Shown: piece by piece, positions 25,872 to 34,049 of the stretch
Position numbering within the stretch: the first letter of the stretch is position 1
Layout of the letters: each line of letters starts with the position of its first letter
From: Alphaproteobacteria bacterium
Lineage (GTDB): Bacteria > Pseudomonadota > Alphaproteobacteria > Micropepsales > Micropepsaceae
Assembly: GCA_017983635.1 (NCBI GenBank)
Contig: JAGOBA010000024.1
Location: forward strand, 1 to 39,150
Direction: 5' to 3'
DNA: 39,150 bases
Position numbers and translations under genes: made by a program
Notes under the pieces: generated by a model
The model's input: only the letters and a program-made list of their open reading frames with translations
The model's database searches: none
Told to the model about the DNA's origin: nothing

Positions 25872-25958
25872 ATGATTATAACGGCCGTCATTGCGGCGAT
25901 GTCGATTTTTGCGGTGACCCTGTTCACGGTCGCCTGGATTACCAATAACCGCAAATGA
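25872..25958 (+). CDS. 28-residue single-TM microprotein
   Basis: The ORF starts ATG 25872 with AAGGAA about 8-10 bases upstream. It encodes MIITAVIAAMSIFAVTLFTV then AWITNNRK, essentially one membrane helix with a short polar, basic C-terminus. It is the only plus-strand gene between dprA and plsY and its stop lies just before the convergent plsY stop. The FNR-type box upstream suggests oxygen-linked control. Small subunits of terminal oxidases (CydX, CcoQ/CcoS types) have this shape, but no specific similarity is claimed. Support is ribosome site, membrane-helix pattern and location. Confidence 0.6.
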   Translation: MIITAVIAAMSIFAVTLFTVAWITNNRK

Positions 25959-25959
25959 G

Positions 25960-26547
25960 TTAGGCTTTTTTCTGGCCGATCCGCGGTTCTTCGCCTTTCA
26001 GCAGACGGGCGATGTTTTCTCGGTGCGTCACAAAGACGAGCGCGGCGAGGATGACGGCGCCTGCCGCATAAACGCCGGGTCCCCAGAGTGCCATGTAGAT
26101 CGGCGAGGCAACCGCAGCGACGAGTGCGGCGAGCGAGGAGATGCGCCCGATCGCGAGGACTGCGAGCCACGTTCCGAACGCGATCAACGCGACCGGCCAA
26201 TGCAGCGCGGCTAGGATACCAAGGCATGTTGCGACGCCCTTGCCGCCTTTGAAGTTCAGCCAGACGGGGAAGATGTGGCCTGCGAAGGCGCCCAGCGCCG
26301 CCGCCATAGCCGGGAGATCGCCGAACTGTTTGGCAATGAGGACGGCGACGACGCCTTTGCCCACGTCGCCGATCAGGGTGAGGGCGGCCGCAAGCTTGTT
26401 GCCGGTGCGTAGCACGTTCGTGGCGCCGACGTTGCCGGAGCCCACCTGGCGAATGTCGCCGAGGCTGAAGGCTTGGGTTACCAGATAGGCGAAAGGGATC
26501 GAGCCTAAGAGGTAGCCACCTGTGAGGGCGAGGATGGCTTCGAGCAT
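25960..26547 (-). CDS. plsY: Acyl-phosphate:glycerol-3-phosphate acyltransferase PlsY
   Basis: A 195-residue integral membrane enzyme that acylates glycerol-3-phosphate using acyl-phosphate, the first step of phospholipid synthesis; its partner PlsX is not in the window. The signature motifs are present: GSIPFAYLV in the first helix, GSGNVGATNVLR, and LNFKGGKGVATCLG, with about five membrane segments. ATG 26547 gives the standard N-terminus (MLEAILALTGGYLLGSIPFAYLV, hydrophobic). One base separates it from the pyrC' stop, so it is in the pyrB-pyrC'-plsY transcript. The tail ends in a basic GEEPRIGQKKA. Confidence 0.96.
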   Translation of the reverse strand: MLEAILALTGGYLLGSIPFAYLVTQAFSLGDIRQVGSGNVGATNVLRTGNKLAAALTLIGDVGKGVVAVLIAKQFGDLPAMAAALGAFAGHIFPVWLNFKGGKGVATCLGILAALHWPVALIAFGTWLAVLAIGRISSLAALVAAVASPIYMALWGPGVYAAGAVILAALVFVTHRENIARLLKGEEPRIGQKKA

Positions 26548-26548
26548 G

Positions 26549-27835
26549 TCAGCCTACGAAGACGGTGGTGCCGCCGACCACTGTGCGCAAAACGCGGCCC
26601 TGCATCAACCGGCCTTTGAACGGTGAGTTCTTCGAGCGGGAGCGGAACTTGGTGGGGTCGATCTTTCGCGGCGCGCCCGGATCGAAGAGCACGAGATCGG
26701 CCGGTGCGCCCTTGGCGAGACGGCCGGCGGGGAGGCGCAGGAGCTTTGCCGGATTGATCGTCAGGCGGCGGAGCAGGTCGATGATTTCGATTTCGTTGGC
26801 GTGATGCAACGACAGGGCGGCGGGCAGCAGTGTTTCCAAGCCCACGGCGCCGTAAGCGGCTTGCGCGAAGGGGAGGCGCTTTGTCTCCGGCGCTTGCGGG
26901 TCGTGGCTGGAGACGATGGCGTCGATCGTGCCCGCGCGAACGCCCTCGACCATCGCCATGCGGTCGTCTTCGGCGCGAAGCGCCGGCGAGACTTTTGCGA
27001 AGGTCTTGTACTCGCCGATATCTTGTTCGTTGAGCACGAGATGGTGGGCGGAGACGGCGCAGGTGACGGGCAGGCCGCGGGCTTTTGCCTTCGCAATGAC
27101 GTCGAGCGCGGCGGCGGTCGAGACTTGGCCGAGGTGATAGCGCGCGCCGGTGAGTTCGACGAGGCGCATGTCGCGTTCGACGATGATCGCCTCGGCTGCC
27201 GGCGGTATGCCGCCAAGGCCCATGCGGGCGGCGAAGGCGCCTTCGTTCATGTGGCCGACGGCGGCGAGCGCCGGGTCTTCGGCGTGTGCGATCACGAGTG
27301 CGTCGAAGTTAGCGGCGTAAGCAAGGCACCGGCGCATGATCAGGCTGGAGGCTATCGTGCGGTCGGCATCCGTGAACGCGACGGCGCCGGCTTCTTGCAG
27401 CAGGCCGATCTCGGCCATCTGCGCGCCTTTGAGGCTGTGGGTGAGTGCTCCCGCCGGGTAGACGTTGACCTTCGCGTTTGCTGCGGCGCGACGCTTGACG
27501 AAGTCGACCAGGGCAGCGTCGTCGATGACCGGATCGGTGACTGGCATCATCACGAACGAGGTGACGCCGCCGGCAGCGGCGGACTCGCCAGCCGAGGCCA
27601 GCGTCTCGCGATGTTCGGCGCCGGGTTCGCCGGTGAACACGCGCAGGTCGATGAGTCCGGGCGCCAGAACGTGGCCATTGCAATCGACGACGTCGGCGTT
27701 TGCAGGCTTGCCGTCGTTGAAGAGACGGGACCCGAGGTCCACGATCTTGCCGTTTTCAACGAGGAGCGCGCCCTTTGCATTGAGGCCGGAGTCCGGATCG
27801 ATCAGGTGGGCGTTGAGGAACGCGGTGCGCGTCAT
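26549..27835 (-). CDS. Dihydroorotase-like protein lacking most metal ligands (PyrC'/PyrX type)
   Basis: A 428-residue amidohydrolase-fold protein clearly related to class I dihydroorotase (PGLIDLRVFTGEPG, GVTSFVMMPVTDPV, IAHAEDPALA, VSPALR, GLETLLPAALS). Key ligands are changed. The first-strand HxH, normally DxHxH, is D63-L-R65-V-F67. The His of the HxST motif is Q237 (GQVST). The catalytic Asp of TDHAPH is replaced in SSHDPQ (309-314). H184 (AHAED) and D156 remain. It is thus probably not catalytic. Noncatalytic PyrC' proteins encoded beside pyrB are known to stabilise aspartate carbamoyltransferase, for example in Pseudomonas. Its ATG overlaps the pyrB stop. A separate active dihydroorotase should exist elsewhere. 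Confidence 0.9.
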   Translation of the reverse strand: MTRTAFLNAHLIDPDSGLNAKGALLVENGKIVDLGSRLFNDGKPANADVVDCNGHVLAPGLIDLRVFTGEPGAEHRETLASAGESAAAGGVTSFVMMPVTDPVIDDAALVDFVKRRAAANAKVNVYPAGALTHSLKGAQMAEIGLLQEAGAVAFTDADRTIASSLIMRRCLAYAANFDALVIAHAEDPALAAVGHMNEGAFAARMGLGGIPPAAEAIIVERDMRLVELTGARYHLGQVSTAAALDVIAKAKARGLPVTCAVSAHHLVLNEQDIGEYKTFAKVSPALRAEDDRMAMVEGVRAGTIDAIVSSHDPQAPETKRLPFAQAAYGAVGLETLLPAALSLHHANEIEIIDLLRRLTINPAKLLRLPAGRLAKGAPADLVLFDPGAPRKIDPTKFRSRSKNSPFKGRLMQGRVLRTVVGGTTVFVG

Positions 27836-28782
27836 GGTTTGCGCTCCGCATTCGGCAGTTGGCGCGCAAGCGCGTCGAGCACAGCCATGCGGGCAGCGAC
27901 GCCCATCTCCACCTGTTCGTGGATCAAGCTGCGGTCGATGTCGTCGGCGATGTCGCTGTCGATCTCGACGCCGCGGTTCATCGGGCCCGGGTGCATCACG
28001 AGCGCGCCGGGCTTGGCCAGCGCCAGTTTCTCGCGGTCGAGGCCGTAGAAGTGGAAGTATTCGCGCTGCGACGGCAGGAAGGCGCCGGTCATGCGTTCCA
28101 TCTGCACGCGCAGCATCATGATGATGTCGGCGCCTTTGATGCCTTCACGCATGTCGGTGAAGACTTCGGCGCCCCAGGTCGCGGCGCCTGCGGGCATCAG
28201 CGTGCGCGGGGCGACGAGGCGGACGCGGGCGCCGAGCTTCGTCAGCAGGTGGACATTGGAGCGCGCGACGCGGCTGTGAAGGACATCGCCGCAGATGGCG
28301 ACGGTCAAACCTTCGATGCGGCCCATGCGGCGGCGGATGGTGAGTGCGTCGAGGAGCGCTTGCGTCGGGTGCTCATGCGCGCCGTCGCCGGCATTGACGA
28401 CGGAGCAGGAGACTTTATCGGCGAGCAGCGCGACCGCGCCCGAATCTTGATGGCGGATGACGATGATGTCGGGCCGCATCGCGTTCAACGTCGTTGCCGT
28501 GTCGATCAGGGTCTCGCCCTTTTTGACCGACGATTGGGTCACCGACATGTTCATCGTGTCGGCGCCGAGGCGCTTGCCGGCGAGTTCGAACGAGGACTGG
28601 GTGCGGGTCGAGGGTTCGAAGAACAGATTGATCAGCGTGCGGCCGCGGAGTGTGTCGCGCTTTTTCTGAACCTGACGGTTGAGGTCGACGTATTCGGCAC
28701 CCAAGTCCAACAGCGACTCGATCTCTTGGCGCGTCAACGGCGCGATGGCGAGTAGGTGTTGGCGGGCGAACAAGCCGGTCAT
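27832..28782 (-). CDS. pyrB: Aspartate carbamoyltransferase catalytic subunit
   Basis: A 316-residue enzyme of pyrimidine synthesis that joins carbamoyl phosphate and aspartate. The carbamoyl-phosphate loop is FFEPSTRTQSSFELAGKRLGA (interrupted variably), with the KKGETLIDT loop, HPTQALLDALT, CGDVLHSRVARSN, and MHPGPMNRGVEID. ATG 28782 is chosen because the upstream TTG 28821 adds an unrelated proline-rich stretch; neither has a strong ribosome site. The stop overlaps pyrC' (ATGA), consistent with a PyrB-PyrC' complex. No regulatory pyrI gene is present. It lies 46 bases after the AEC transporter stop and may share its transcript. Confidence 0.96.
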   Translation of the reverse strand: MTGLFARQHLLAIAPLTRQEIESLLDLGAEYVDLNRQVQKKRDTLRGRTLINLFFEPSTRTQSSFELAGKRLGADTMNMSVTQSSVKKGETLIDTATTLNAMRPDIIVIRHQDSGAVALLADKVSCSVVNAGDGAHEHPTQALLDALTIRRRMGRIEGLTVAICGDVLHSRVARSNVHLLTKLGARVRLVAPRTLMPAGAATWGAEVFTDMREGIKGADIIMMLRVQMERMTGAFLPSQREYFHFYGLDREKLALAKPGALVMHPGPMNRGVEIDSDIADDIDRSLIHEQVEMGVAARMAVLDALARQLPNAERKP

Positions 28783-28828
28783 CGCGGGGGTGGGTATAGG
28801 GGGCACTCTGTCCGCGCGCAAGGCGCGA

Positions 28829-29740
28829 TCAGGCGAAAACCCACAAGATGATGGGCATGGTTAGCATCGCGGCCAGGGTTTGGGCGGTGGTGATGTTGGC
28901 CATCAGCGGGGCGTCGCCGCCGAGTTGGCGGGCGAGGATGTAGGACGAGGAGGCACCGGGGACGGCGGCGCAGATGAGAGCTGCCGTCTTTGCGGCTGCG
29001 GTGACATCGAGCAGGTGTGCGCCGGCAGCGACCAGGGCCGGCATCGCTACAAGTTTCAGGATGGTGGCGACGATCAGCGGGGCGGGGCGGGCGCGGGCGT
29101 CACCGAGGTCGAGGCTGGCGCCGACCGCGAGGAGGCCGAGCGGTAAGGCCGCCTTTCCGATCAAGTCGACGGTGGTGCTCGCAACCTTGGGGATTGGGAG
29201 ACCTGTGAGCTGTACGACGATGCCCGCAAGGCAGGCGAGGATCAACGGGTTGCGCGCGAGCTGTCGGGCCAACATCGCAAGGCCGGTTTCTCCGTTAGCG
29301 TGGCGCATCAGGACAACGACACACAAGGCGTTGGCAAGCGGCACCATGATCGCGACAGCAATCGCGGCGAGGGCCAATCCCTTTGGTCCCAGTACGGCGG
29401 CGATGGCGCCGAGGGCGACGTAACTGTTCCAGCGGACGGCGCCCTGGAACAGGCTGGTGAAGGCGGGGCCGTCGAGCGCGAGGAGCGCGCGGAAGGGGTA
29501 GACGAGCGCCGCCATCACGACCATGGCGCCCGCGAGCAGGATCGACATGCGGCCGAGGGGCTCGTTCGTGAAGTCGGCAAATGCGATCGCGCCGAACAGA
29601 AAGCAAGGGAAGAGGACGAAGTACGTGACGCGCTCCACCGCGCGCCAGCCGTCGTCGTTTAAGAATGCTAAGCGGCGCAACACGGCGCCGACGGCGATGA
29701 TCGCGAAGATAGGGATCAGAGCGGCGATAACGTCGGTCAT
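28829..29740 (-). CDS. AEC (auxin efflux carrier) family transporter
   Basis: A 303-residue protein with about ten membrane segments in the AEC/MdcF pattern. It starts MTDVIAALIPIFAIIAVGAVLRRLAFL and has a central RNPLILACLAGIVVQLTGLPIP, the diagnostic LPLGLLAVGASLDL, and a closing helix PMIILWVF. Bacterial AEC proteins export or import organic acids or other small molecules; no substrate can be assigned. The ATG at 29740 overlaps the upstream MFS stop (ATGA). An open frame runs far upstream inside the MFS gene and is not its start. Confidence 0.9.
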   Translation of the reverse strand: MTDVIAALIPIFAIIAVGAVLRRLAFLNDDGWRAVERVTYFVLFPCFLFGAIAFADFTNEPLGRMSILLAGAMVVMAALVYPFRALLALDGPAFTSLFQGAVRWNSYVALGAIAAVLGPKGLALAAIAVAIMVPLANALCVVVLMRHANGETGLAMLARQLARNPLILACLAGIVVQLTGLPIPKVASTTVDLIGKAALPLGLLAVGASLDLGDARARPAPLIVATILKLVAMPALVAAGAHLLDVTAAAKTAALICAAVPGASSSYILARQLGGDAPLMANITTAQTLAAMLTMPIILWVFA

Positions 29741-30987
29741 GGACGCTCGCCGGAGATTTCTTCGAGCTTCTTCTGCGCGGGCTCGGGCAGAAGCAGTAGG
29801 GGGAGGAGGCAGAGGGGAGCCAGTATCGCGAGCGAGGCGACGGCCGGTCCATGCGAGCCGAAGAAGTGGAACAACTCGCGCTCGACGACGAAGCCCAGGA
29901 CCCCGCCGAAGAGAGACGCCATGAAGCGCGTCGCTGCGGCGAGGCTGCGATGAGAGGTCGGAAAGAGCTCGGCGCCAAGTGACGCAATCAAAACGTCGGC
30001 CGCCAGAAGCGCGAACAGCCCCGTCGTCCAAAACAGGACAAGCCACGGGCCGCTGGCCCACGAAAAGAAGAGGGCGAAGCTGAATGCCTTTACCAGCACG
30101 GAAATGGCGATGACCTTGCGTCGGCCGTACTTGTCGCTGAGTGCGCCCGCGGTCGTGGTGCCCAAGATGGCGACAAAGCCTGCGCCGATCGTCAGCGCGC
30201 TTACCTGCCACGGGAGCCACTTGTGCGTGCCCTGAAGATACGACGATGCCAAGGGTACCGCGGTTCCGACAGCGACGCCGAACATGATGCACAGGCCGAT
30301 GAGAAGCAGCAGCCGGTGTGGGTAGTTCCGCATCAGGCTGACCAGCGGCTTGACCGCGCCGTCTTTGGCGCGTTCACGGAAGCGCCGCGTCTCAGGCAAA
30401 GCGCGGCGCGCCCAGAGCAGCCACAACAGTGGGATGGCGCCGAGCGCGTAGATGGCGCGCCACCCGTACGGCAACAAGTCGACGAGGGCGAAGACAAGCG
30501 CCGCGGCGCCGGCGCCGAGCGCGCCAAGGGCGCCAAGCTGGCCCGCGGCCCAGCCGCGCGTGCGCTCCGAGAATTCCTCGGCGATCACCACCATGCAGAG
30601 GATTTCCTCGGCGTAGATAAAGATGCGCGCGATCGTTTGCGCCACAATGAACTCGGTGAGCGTCTGGGCAAAGGCGGTCCAGACGGTCGTTACGGCGGCG
30701 CCCGCGAGCGTGATCATGAGCAAGTTTCGCCGGCCGATTCGGTCGGCCAGATAGGCGAGCGCCAATGCGGGGATGACGCCTAAGCGAAAAATCGCAATGA
30801 CGATGCCGATGTTTTCCTCCGGGATCGCGAAGCTCGCCTGAATCTGTTTCGCCGCGAGGCCGTAGATGTTCACGTCATAGCCGGCGATGAAGTACGCGGC
30901 ACCGACGAGAAGTAAGAGGCTGCGATGCTCCTTCGGGATCGGCTCGGGAGCGCGAACGTAGATGCGCCGGAAGAATTGTCCCAACAT
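29737..30987 (-). CDS. MFS transporter (metabolite:H+ symporter / sugar-porter-like)
   Basis: A 416-residue major facilitator with 12 predicted helices. A short cytoplasmic N-terminus (MLGQFFRRIYVRAPEPIPKE) precedes the first helix AAYFIAGYDVNIYGLAAKQI, whose D-x-x-x-Y pattern recalls the aromatic-acid and sugar symporters. Loop motifs are LADRIGRRNLLMI between helices 2 and 3 and ALSDKYGRRKVIAI between 8 and 9. The ligand is unknown. Its ATG shares one base with the ruvX stop (TGATG), and its stop overlaps the AEC gene, so ruvX-MFS-AEC is one coupled unit. Confidence 0.9.
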   Translation of the reverse strand: MLGQFFRRIYVRAPEPIPKEHRSLLLLVGAAYFIAGYDVNIYGLAAKQIQASFAIPEENIGIVIAIFRLGVIPALALAYLADRIGRRNLLMITLAGAAVTTVWTAFAQTLTEFIVAQTIARIFIYAEEILCMVVIAEEFSERTRGWAAGQLGALGALGAGAAALVFALVDLLPYGWRAIYALGAIPLLWLLWARRALPETRRFRERAKDGAVKPLVSLMRNYPHRLLLLIGLCIMFGVAVGTAVPLASSYLQGTHKWLPWQVSALTIGAGFVAILGTTTAGALSDKYGRRKVIAISVLVKAFSFALFFSWASGPWLVLFWTTGLFALLAADVLIASLGAELFPTSHRSLAAATRFMASLFGGVLGFVVERELFHFFGSHGPAVASLAILAPLCLLPLLLLPEPAQKKLEEISGERP

Positions 30988-31451
30988 CAGCTGCGCCTCA
31001 TCGCGTCCAAGACACCTTGGAGGATGAAGCTTGCCGCCATCTTGTCCACCACCAATTTGCGCTTGGCGCGCGACATGTCCGCTTCGATCAGCGTGCGGGT
31101 GACGGCCGTGGTCGACAGCCGCTCGTCCCAAAACAAGGTTGGGATCGGATACTTGGTCTCGAAGTTGCGAGCGAAGGCGCGGGCGGATTGGGCGGACGGG
31201 CCCTCGGTGCCGTTCATGTTCAAGGGCAGGCCGATCACCAGGCCGGCCACGTTGTGCTTCTTGATCAGAGCGATCAGATTTTGAGCATCGACGGTGAATT
31301 TGCCGCGCGCGAGCGTCTCCAGCGGGGTCGCGACCGTGCGCAACACGTCGGTGAGCGCGATGCCGATCGTCTTCTCGCCGAGGTCCAGGCCAAACAGGCG
31401 CTCGCCGGGTTTGAGGGCTTGGGCCAATTCGGCCGGGGTTTTGACGATCAC
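30987..31451 (-). CDS. ruvX: Putative pre-16S rRNA nuclease / Holliday junction resolvase-like YqgF
   Basis: A 154-residue RNase H-fold protein. Conserved acidic motifs are FGLDLGEKTIGIAL (D23), GLVIGLPLNMNGTEG, FWDERLSTTAV and the last DKMAASFILQ. YqgF/RuvX matures the 5' end of 16S rRNA in E. coli and was earlier proposed as a resolvase. The start is GTG 31451; no ATG precedes the first motif and the ribosome site is weak. It is divergent from gatC, 80 bases apart, as in other alphaproteobacteria. A 12-bp palindrome GCCTTGCAAGGC (31468-31479) lies in that gap. Confidence 0.93.
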   Translation of the reverse strand: MIVKTPAELAQALKPGERLFGLDLGEKTIGIALTDVLRTVATPLETLARGKFTVDAQNLIALIKKHNVAGLVIGLPLNMNGTEGPSAQSARAFARNFETKYPIPTLFWDERLSTTAVTRTLIEADMSRAKRKLVVDKMAASFILQGVLDAMRRS

Positions 31452-31531
31452 GAGGGTGGCGTCTCGCGCCTTGCAAGGCTCATGTCAGGTTGGTAGCAAA
31501 GCCCCCGTTCCACCACAAGAAATCGATCCTT

Positions 31532-31819
31532 ATGTCCGTCGATAAAGACACTGTTAGGCGCGTGGCGCGGTTGGCGCGGCTTGCGTTTCCCGAAGAGCGG
31601 CTTGAGCCCATGGCCAAGGAGCTCAACACAATTTTGGCTTGGGTCGAGCAATTGAACGAGGTTGATACCTCGAAGGTCGAGCCGATGACCAGCGTTGTCA
31701 CCATGTCGCTGAAGATGCGGGACGATGTGGTGACCGACGGCGAGCGGGCGGCGGCCGTCGTGCAGAACGCGCCGCTGGGCGAGGACAACTACTTTGCTGT
31801 GCCGAAGGTGGTCGAATGA
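31532..31819 (+). CDS. gatC: Asp-tRNA(Asn)/Glu-tRNA(Gln) amidotransferase subunit C
   Basis: A 95-residue GatC that stabilises GatA-GatB in the complex converting Glu-tRNA(Gln) to Gln-tRNA(Gln). Pattern: VRRVARLARLAFPEERL, KELNTILAWVEQLNEVDTS, VEPMTSV, LRMRDD-like LKMRDDVVTDG, NAPLGEDNYFAVPKVVE. ATG 31532 is chosen over an upstream GTG at 31490, which would add an atypical N-terminus. Its stop overlaps gatA (ATGA). Confidence 0.97.
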   Translation: MSVDKDTVRRVARLARLAFPEERLEPMAKELNTILAWVEQLNEVDTSKVEPMTSVVTMSLKMRDDVVTDGERAAAVVQNAPLGEDNYFAVPKVVE

Positions 31820-33294
31820 GCGATCTGACCGGATTGACGATCGCCGAGGCGCGCGACGGGCTGAAGAAGAAGGCGTTCAGCGCGAAGGACCTGACCGAGG
31901 CGCATATCAAGGCGATGGAGAAGGCGCGGGCGCTGAATGCGTTCGTGACGGAGACGCCGGAGATTGCGCGCGCTGGCGCGGCGGAGGCGGACAAGCGGAT
32001 TGCGGCGGGTTCGGCACGCGCGCTTGAGGGCATTCCGCTCGGCATCAAGGATCTGTTCTGCACGAAAGGCGTGCTGACGACGGCAGGGTCGCACATTCTG
32101 GACGGCTTCAAGCCGCCGTATGAGTCGACGGTCTCGCGCAATCTGTTCGAGGCGGGTGCGGTCATGTTGGGCAAGCTCAACATGGACGAGTTCGCGATGG
32201 GGTCGTCGAACGAGACGAGCTACTACAAGCCGGTGATCAATCCGTGGCGGCGGAAAGGTTCGAACACGCCGTTGGTGCCGGGCGGGTCGTCGGGCGGGTC
32301 GTCGGCGTCGGTCGCGGCGCGGCTGGTGATGGGTGCGACGGGCACCGACACCGGCGGATCGATCCGGCAGCCGGCGGCGGTGACCGGGATCGCGGGAATC
32401 AAGCCGACTTACGGTCGTTGTTCGCGCTGGGGGATTGTCGCGTTTGCGTCGTCGCTCGATCAGGCGGGGCCGATGGCGCGTACTGTGCGCGACTGCGCGA
32501 TCCTGCTGAAGACGATGGCGAGCCACGATCCGATGGATTCGACGAGCGTCGATCTGCCGGTGCCGGACTACGAAGCGGCGATGACGGGCAACATCAAGGG
32601 GCTCAAGGTCGGGATTCCGAAGGAGTACCGCATCGACGGCATGCCGGCCGAGATCGAGGCGCTGTGGCAAAAGGGCATTCAGTGGTTGAAAGATGCGGGG
32701 GCGGAGACGGTCGACGTTTCTCTACCGCATACGAAGTATGCGCTGCCCGCGTACTACATCGTGGCGCCGGCGGAAGCATCGTCGAACTTGGCGCGCTATG
32801 ACGGCGTGCGGTTCGGGCTGCGCGTGCCGGGTAAGGACATCACGTCGATGTACGAGAACACGCGCGCGGCGGGGTTCGGGCGCGAGGTGCAGCGGCGCAT
32901 TCTGATCGGCACCTATGTGCTGTCGGCCGGGTACTACGACGCCTACTACATCAAAGCGCAGAAGCTGCGCACATTGATCGCGCGGGACTTCGACGAGGCT
33001 TACAAGAAGTGCGACGTGCTGCTGACGCCGACGGCGCCGGGGCCGGCATTCGGGATCGGCGAGAAGAGCGACGACCCGATCGCGATGTACTTAAACGACG
33101 TGTTCACGGTGACGGTGAACCTGGCCGGCTTGCCCGGCATTTCGGTGCCGGCAGGGATGAGCAGCGAGGGCTTGCCGCTGGGGCTGCAGCTGATCGGCAA
33201 GGCGTTCGACGAGGCGACGCTGTTCCGCGTGGGTGAAGTGATCGAGAAGGCCGCGGGGGCGACGCCGCGGCCGCAGGCGTGGTGGGAGGTATAG
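31816..33294 (+). CDS. gatA: Asp-tRNA(Asn)/Glu-tRNA(Gln) amidotransferase subunit A
   Basis: A 492-residue amidase-signature enzyme that releases ammonia from glutamine for transamidation. The Ser-cisSer-Lys triad is K78 (IPLGIKDLF), S158 (PGGSSGGSSA) and S182 (DTGGSIRQPA). The C-terminus ends PRPQAWWEV. The normal partner gatB is 1.4 kb downstream rather than adjacent. A second copy of the last nine codons lies at 34146-34175 behind the toxin-antitoxin module. The intact enzyme is full length, so the insertion did not damage it. Confidence 0.98.
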   Translation: MSDLTGLTIAEARDGLKKKAFSAKDLTEAHIKAMEKARALNAFVTETPEIARAGAAEADKRIAAGSARALEGIPLGIKDLFCTKGVLTTAGSHILDGFKPPYESTVSRNLFEAGAVMLGKLNMDEFAMGSSNETSYYKPVINPWRRKGSNTPLVPGGSSGGSSASVAARLVMGATGTDTGGSIRQPAAVTGIAGIKPTYGRCSRWGIVAFASSLDQAGPMARTVRDCAILLKTMASHDPMDSTSVDLPVPDYEAAMTGNIKGLKVGIPKEYRIDGMPAEIEALWQKGIQWLKDAGAETVDVSLPHTKYALPAYYIVAPAEASSNLARYDGVRFGLRVPGKDITSMYENTRAAGFGREVQRRILIGTYVLSAGYYDAYYIKAQKLRTLIARDFDEAYKKCDVLLTPTAPGPAFGIGEKSDDPIAMYLNDVFTVTVNLAGLPGISVPAGMSSEGLPLGLQLIGKAFDEATLFRVGEVIEKAAGATPRPQAWWEV

Positions 33295-33338
33295 ATTCTT
33301 CCTAAAATCATAAGAAAAACAGATGCTTGCGCGGCAAC

Positions 33339-33368
33339 TCGACTTATAGCCACATCTTGGCTATATTT
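33339..33368 (+). promoter_or_regulatory. Candidate promoter/operator of the Phd/PIN module (inverted repeat)
   Basis: TATAGCC (33345-33351), 7 bases, GGCTATA (33359-33365) form a perfect interrupted inverted repeat ending 8 bases before the antitoxin ATG. TCGACT (33339-33344) and TATATT (33363-33368), 18 bases apart, could be -35 and -10, so a bound antitoxin would cover the promoter. Transcription from this site would begin near the start codon. The repeat is seen; its use as operator is inferred from how Phd-type antitoxins autoregulate. Confidence 0.55.
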
Positions 33369-33373
33369 GAGTC

Positions 33374-33628
33374 ATGACCATGTACAGCGTCGCCGACGCC
33401 AAGAACAATCTGTCCGAACTCATCGACCGCGCCCTCAAGGGCGAGGGCGTGATGATCACGCGCCACGGCACGCCGGTGATCGAATTCAAGGCGATCCCCG
33501 CACCGGCCAAGCCGGTGAGGCCTGACGATTTGGATTGGCTGGCCGCGCGGCGGCTCCATCCAACGCGAGCGCCCGCGGAAGATGCCGGCACGCTGATTTC
33601 GCGTATGCGGGATGAGGATGGGCATTGA
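33374..33628 (+). CDS. Phd/YefM-type antitoxin
   Basis: The 84-residue product has the Phd fold start MYSVADAKNNLSELIDRALKGEGVMITRHGTPVIEFKAI (interrupted here for brevity at variable positions), typical of Phd/YefM DNA-binding antitoxins. A flexible C-terminus (RPDDLDWLAARRLHPTRAPAEDAG) that should bind the toxin follows. ATG 33374 follows the inverted repeat; ATG 33380, two codons later, has GAG 8 bases upstream and could be the true start. Its stop overlaps the toxin TTG (TTGA). It lies 79 bases after gatA. Confidence 0.88.
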   Translation: MTMYSVADAKNNLSELIDRALKGEGVMITRHGTPVIEFKAIPAPAKPVRPDDLDWLAARRLHPTRAPAEDAGTLISRMRDEDGH

Positions 33629-34044
33629 ATCTCTATCTCGACGCCAGCGTTCTCATTCCGCTCTTCATTGACGAGGCCCGTACGGGCGAGGCCCATGGCG
33701 CATTAGCCGGGCGCATCCTCATTGTCAGCGATTTCGCGATGGCGGAATTTTCTTCCGGTATCGCCCGGCGCGCCAGAATGGGCGACATCTCCGAGATCGA
33801 CGCCGAGTCGGTGTTCGCGACATTCGACACCTGGATCGCTCGAGCCGCCCAACGGGAAAGTCTAGCGGCCGGAGACGTTCATGCTGCGTTGGGCCTTGTG
33901 CGGCGTCTGGACCTGGCGCTGCGAACGCCCGATGCGGTCAACATTGCCGTGGCGCAACGCTGTGGTGCCGCGTTGTTGACGTTCGACGCAAAGCTCGCCG
34001 CGGCGGCGCGATCACTCGGCCTTGATGTGTTATTGGCTGATTGA
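33625..34044 (+). CDS. PIN-domain toxin (VapC-like)
   Basis: A 139-residue PIN ribonuclease toxin with the acidic set D6 (LYLDASVLIP), E41 (AMAEFSSG), D103 (RTPDAVNIA) and D121 (LTFDAKLAAA). The start is TTG 33625, overlapping the antitoxin stop as TTGA; no ATG fits before D6, so the TTG is forced. Such PIN proteins cleave tRNA or rRNA. All catalytic residues are present, so the toxin is probably active when free. It is paired with the Phd-type gene, whereas the module at 2316-2949 pairs a PIN toxin with an AbrB-type antitoxin. Repeats begin directly after its stop. Confidence 0.88.
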   Translation: MNLYLDASVLIPLFIDEARTGEAHGALAGRILIVSDFAMAEFSSGIARRARMGDISEIDAESVFATFDTWIARAAQRESLAAGDVHAALGLVRRLDLALRTPDAVNIAVAQRCGAALLTFDAKLAAAARSLGLDVLLAD

Positions 34045-34049
34045 TTTCG

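Noticed and set aside
26801..28048. 415-codon plus-strand frame opposite pyrC'-pyrB
   Set aside because: Antisense to two well-supported overlapping genes; composition typical of a reverse-frame shadow.
31468..31479. 12-bp palindrome GCCTTGCAAGGC between ruvX and gatC, also at 17994-18005
   Set aside because: The second copy is inside a coding sequence and the flanks differ; probably coincidence, though a genome-wide count would settle it.
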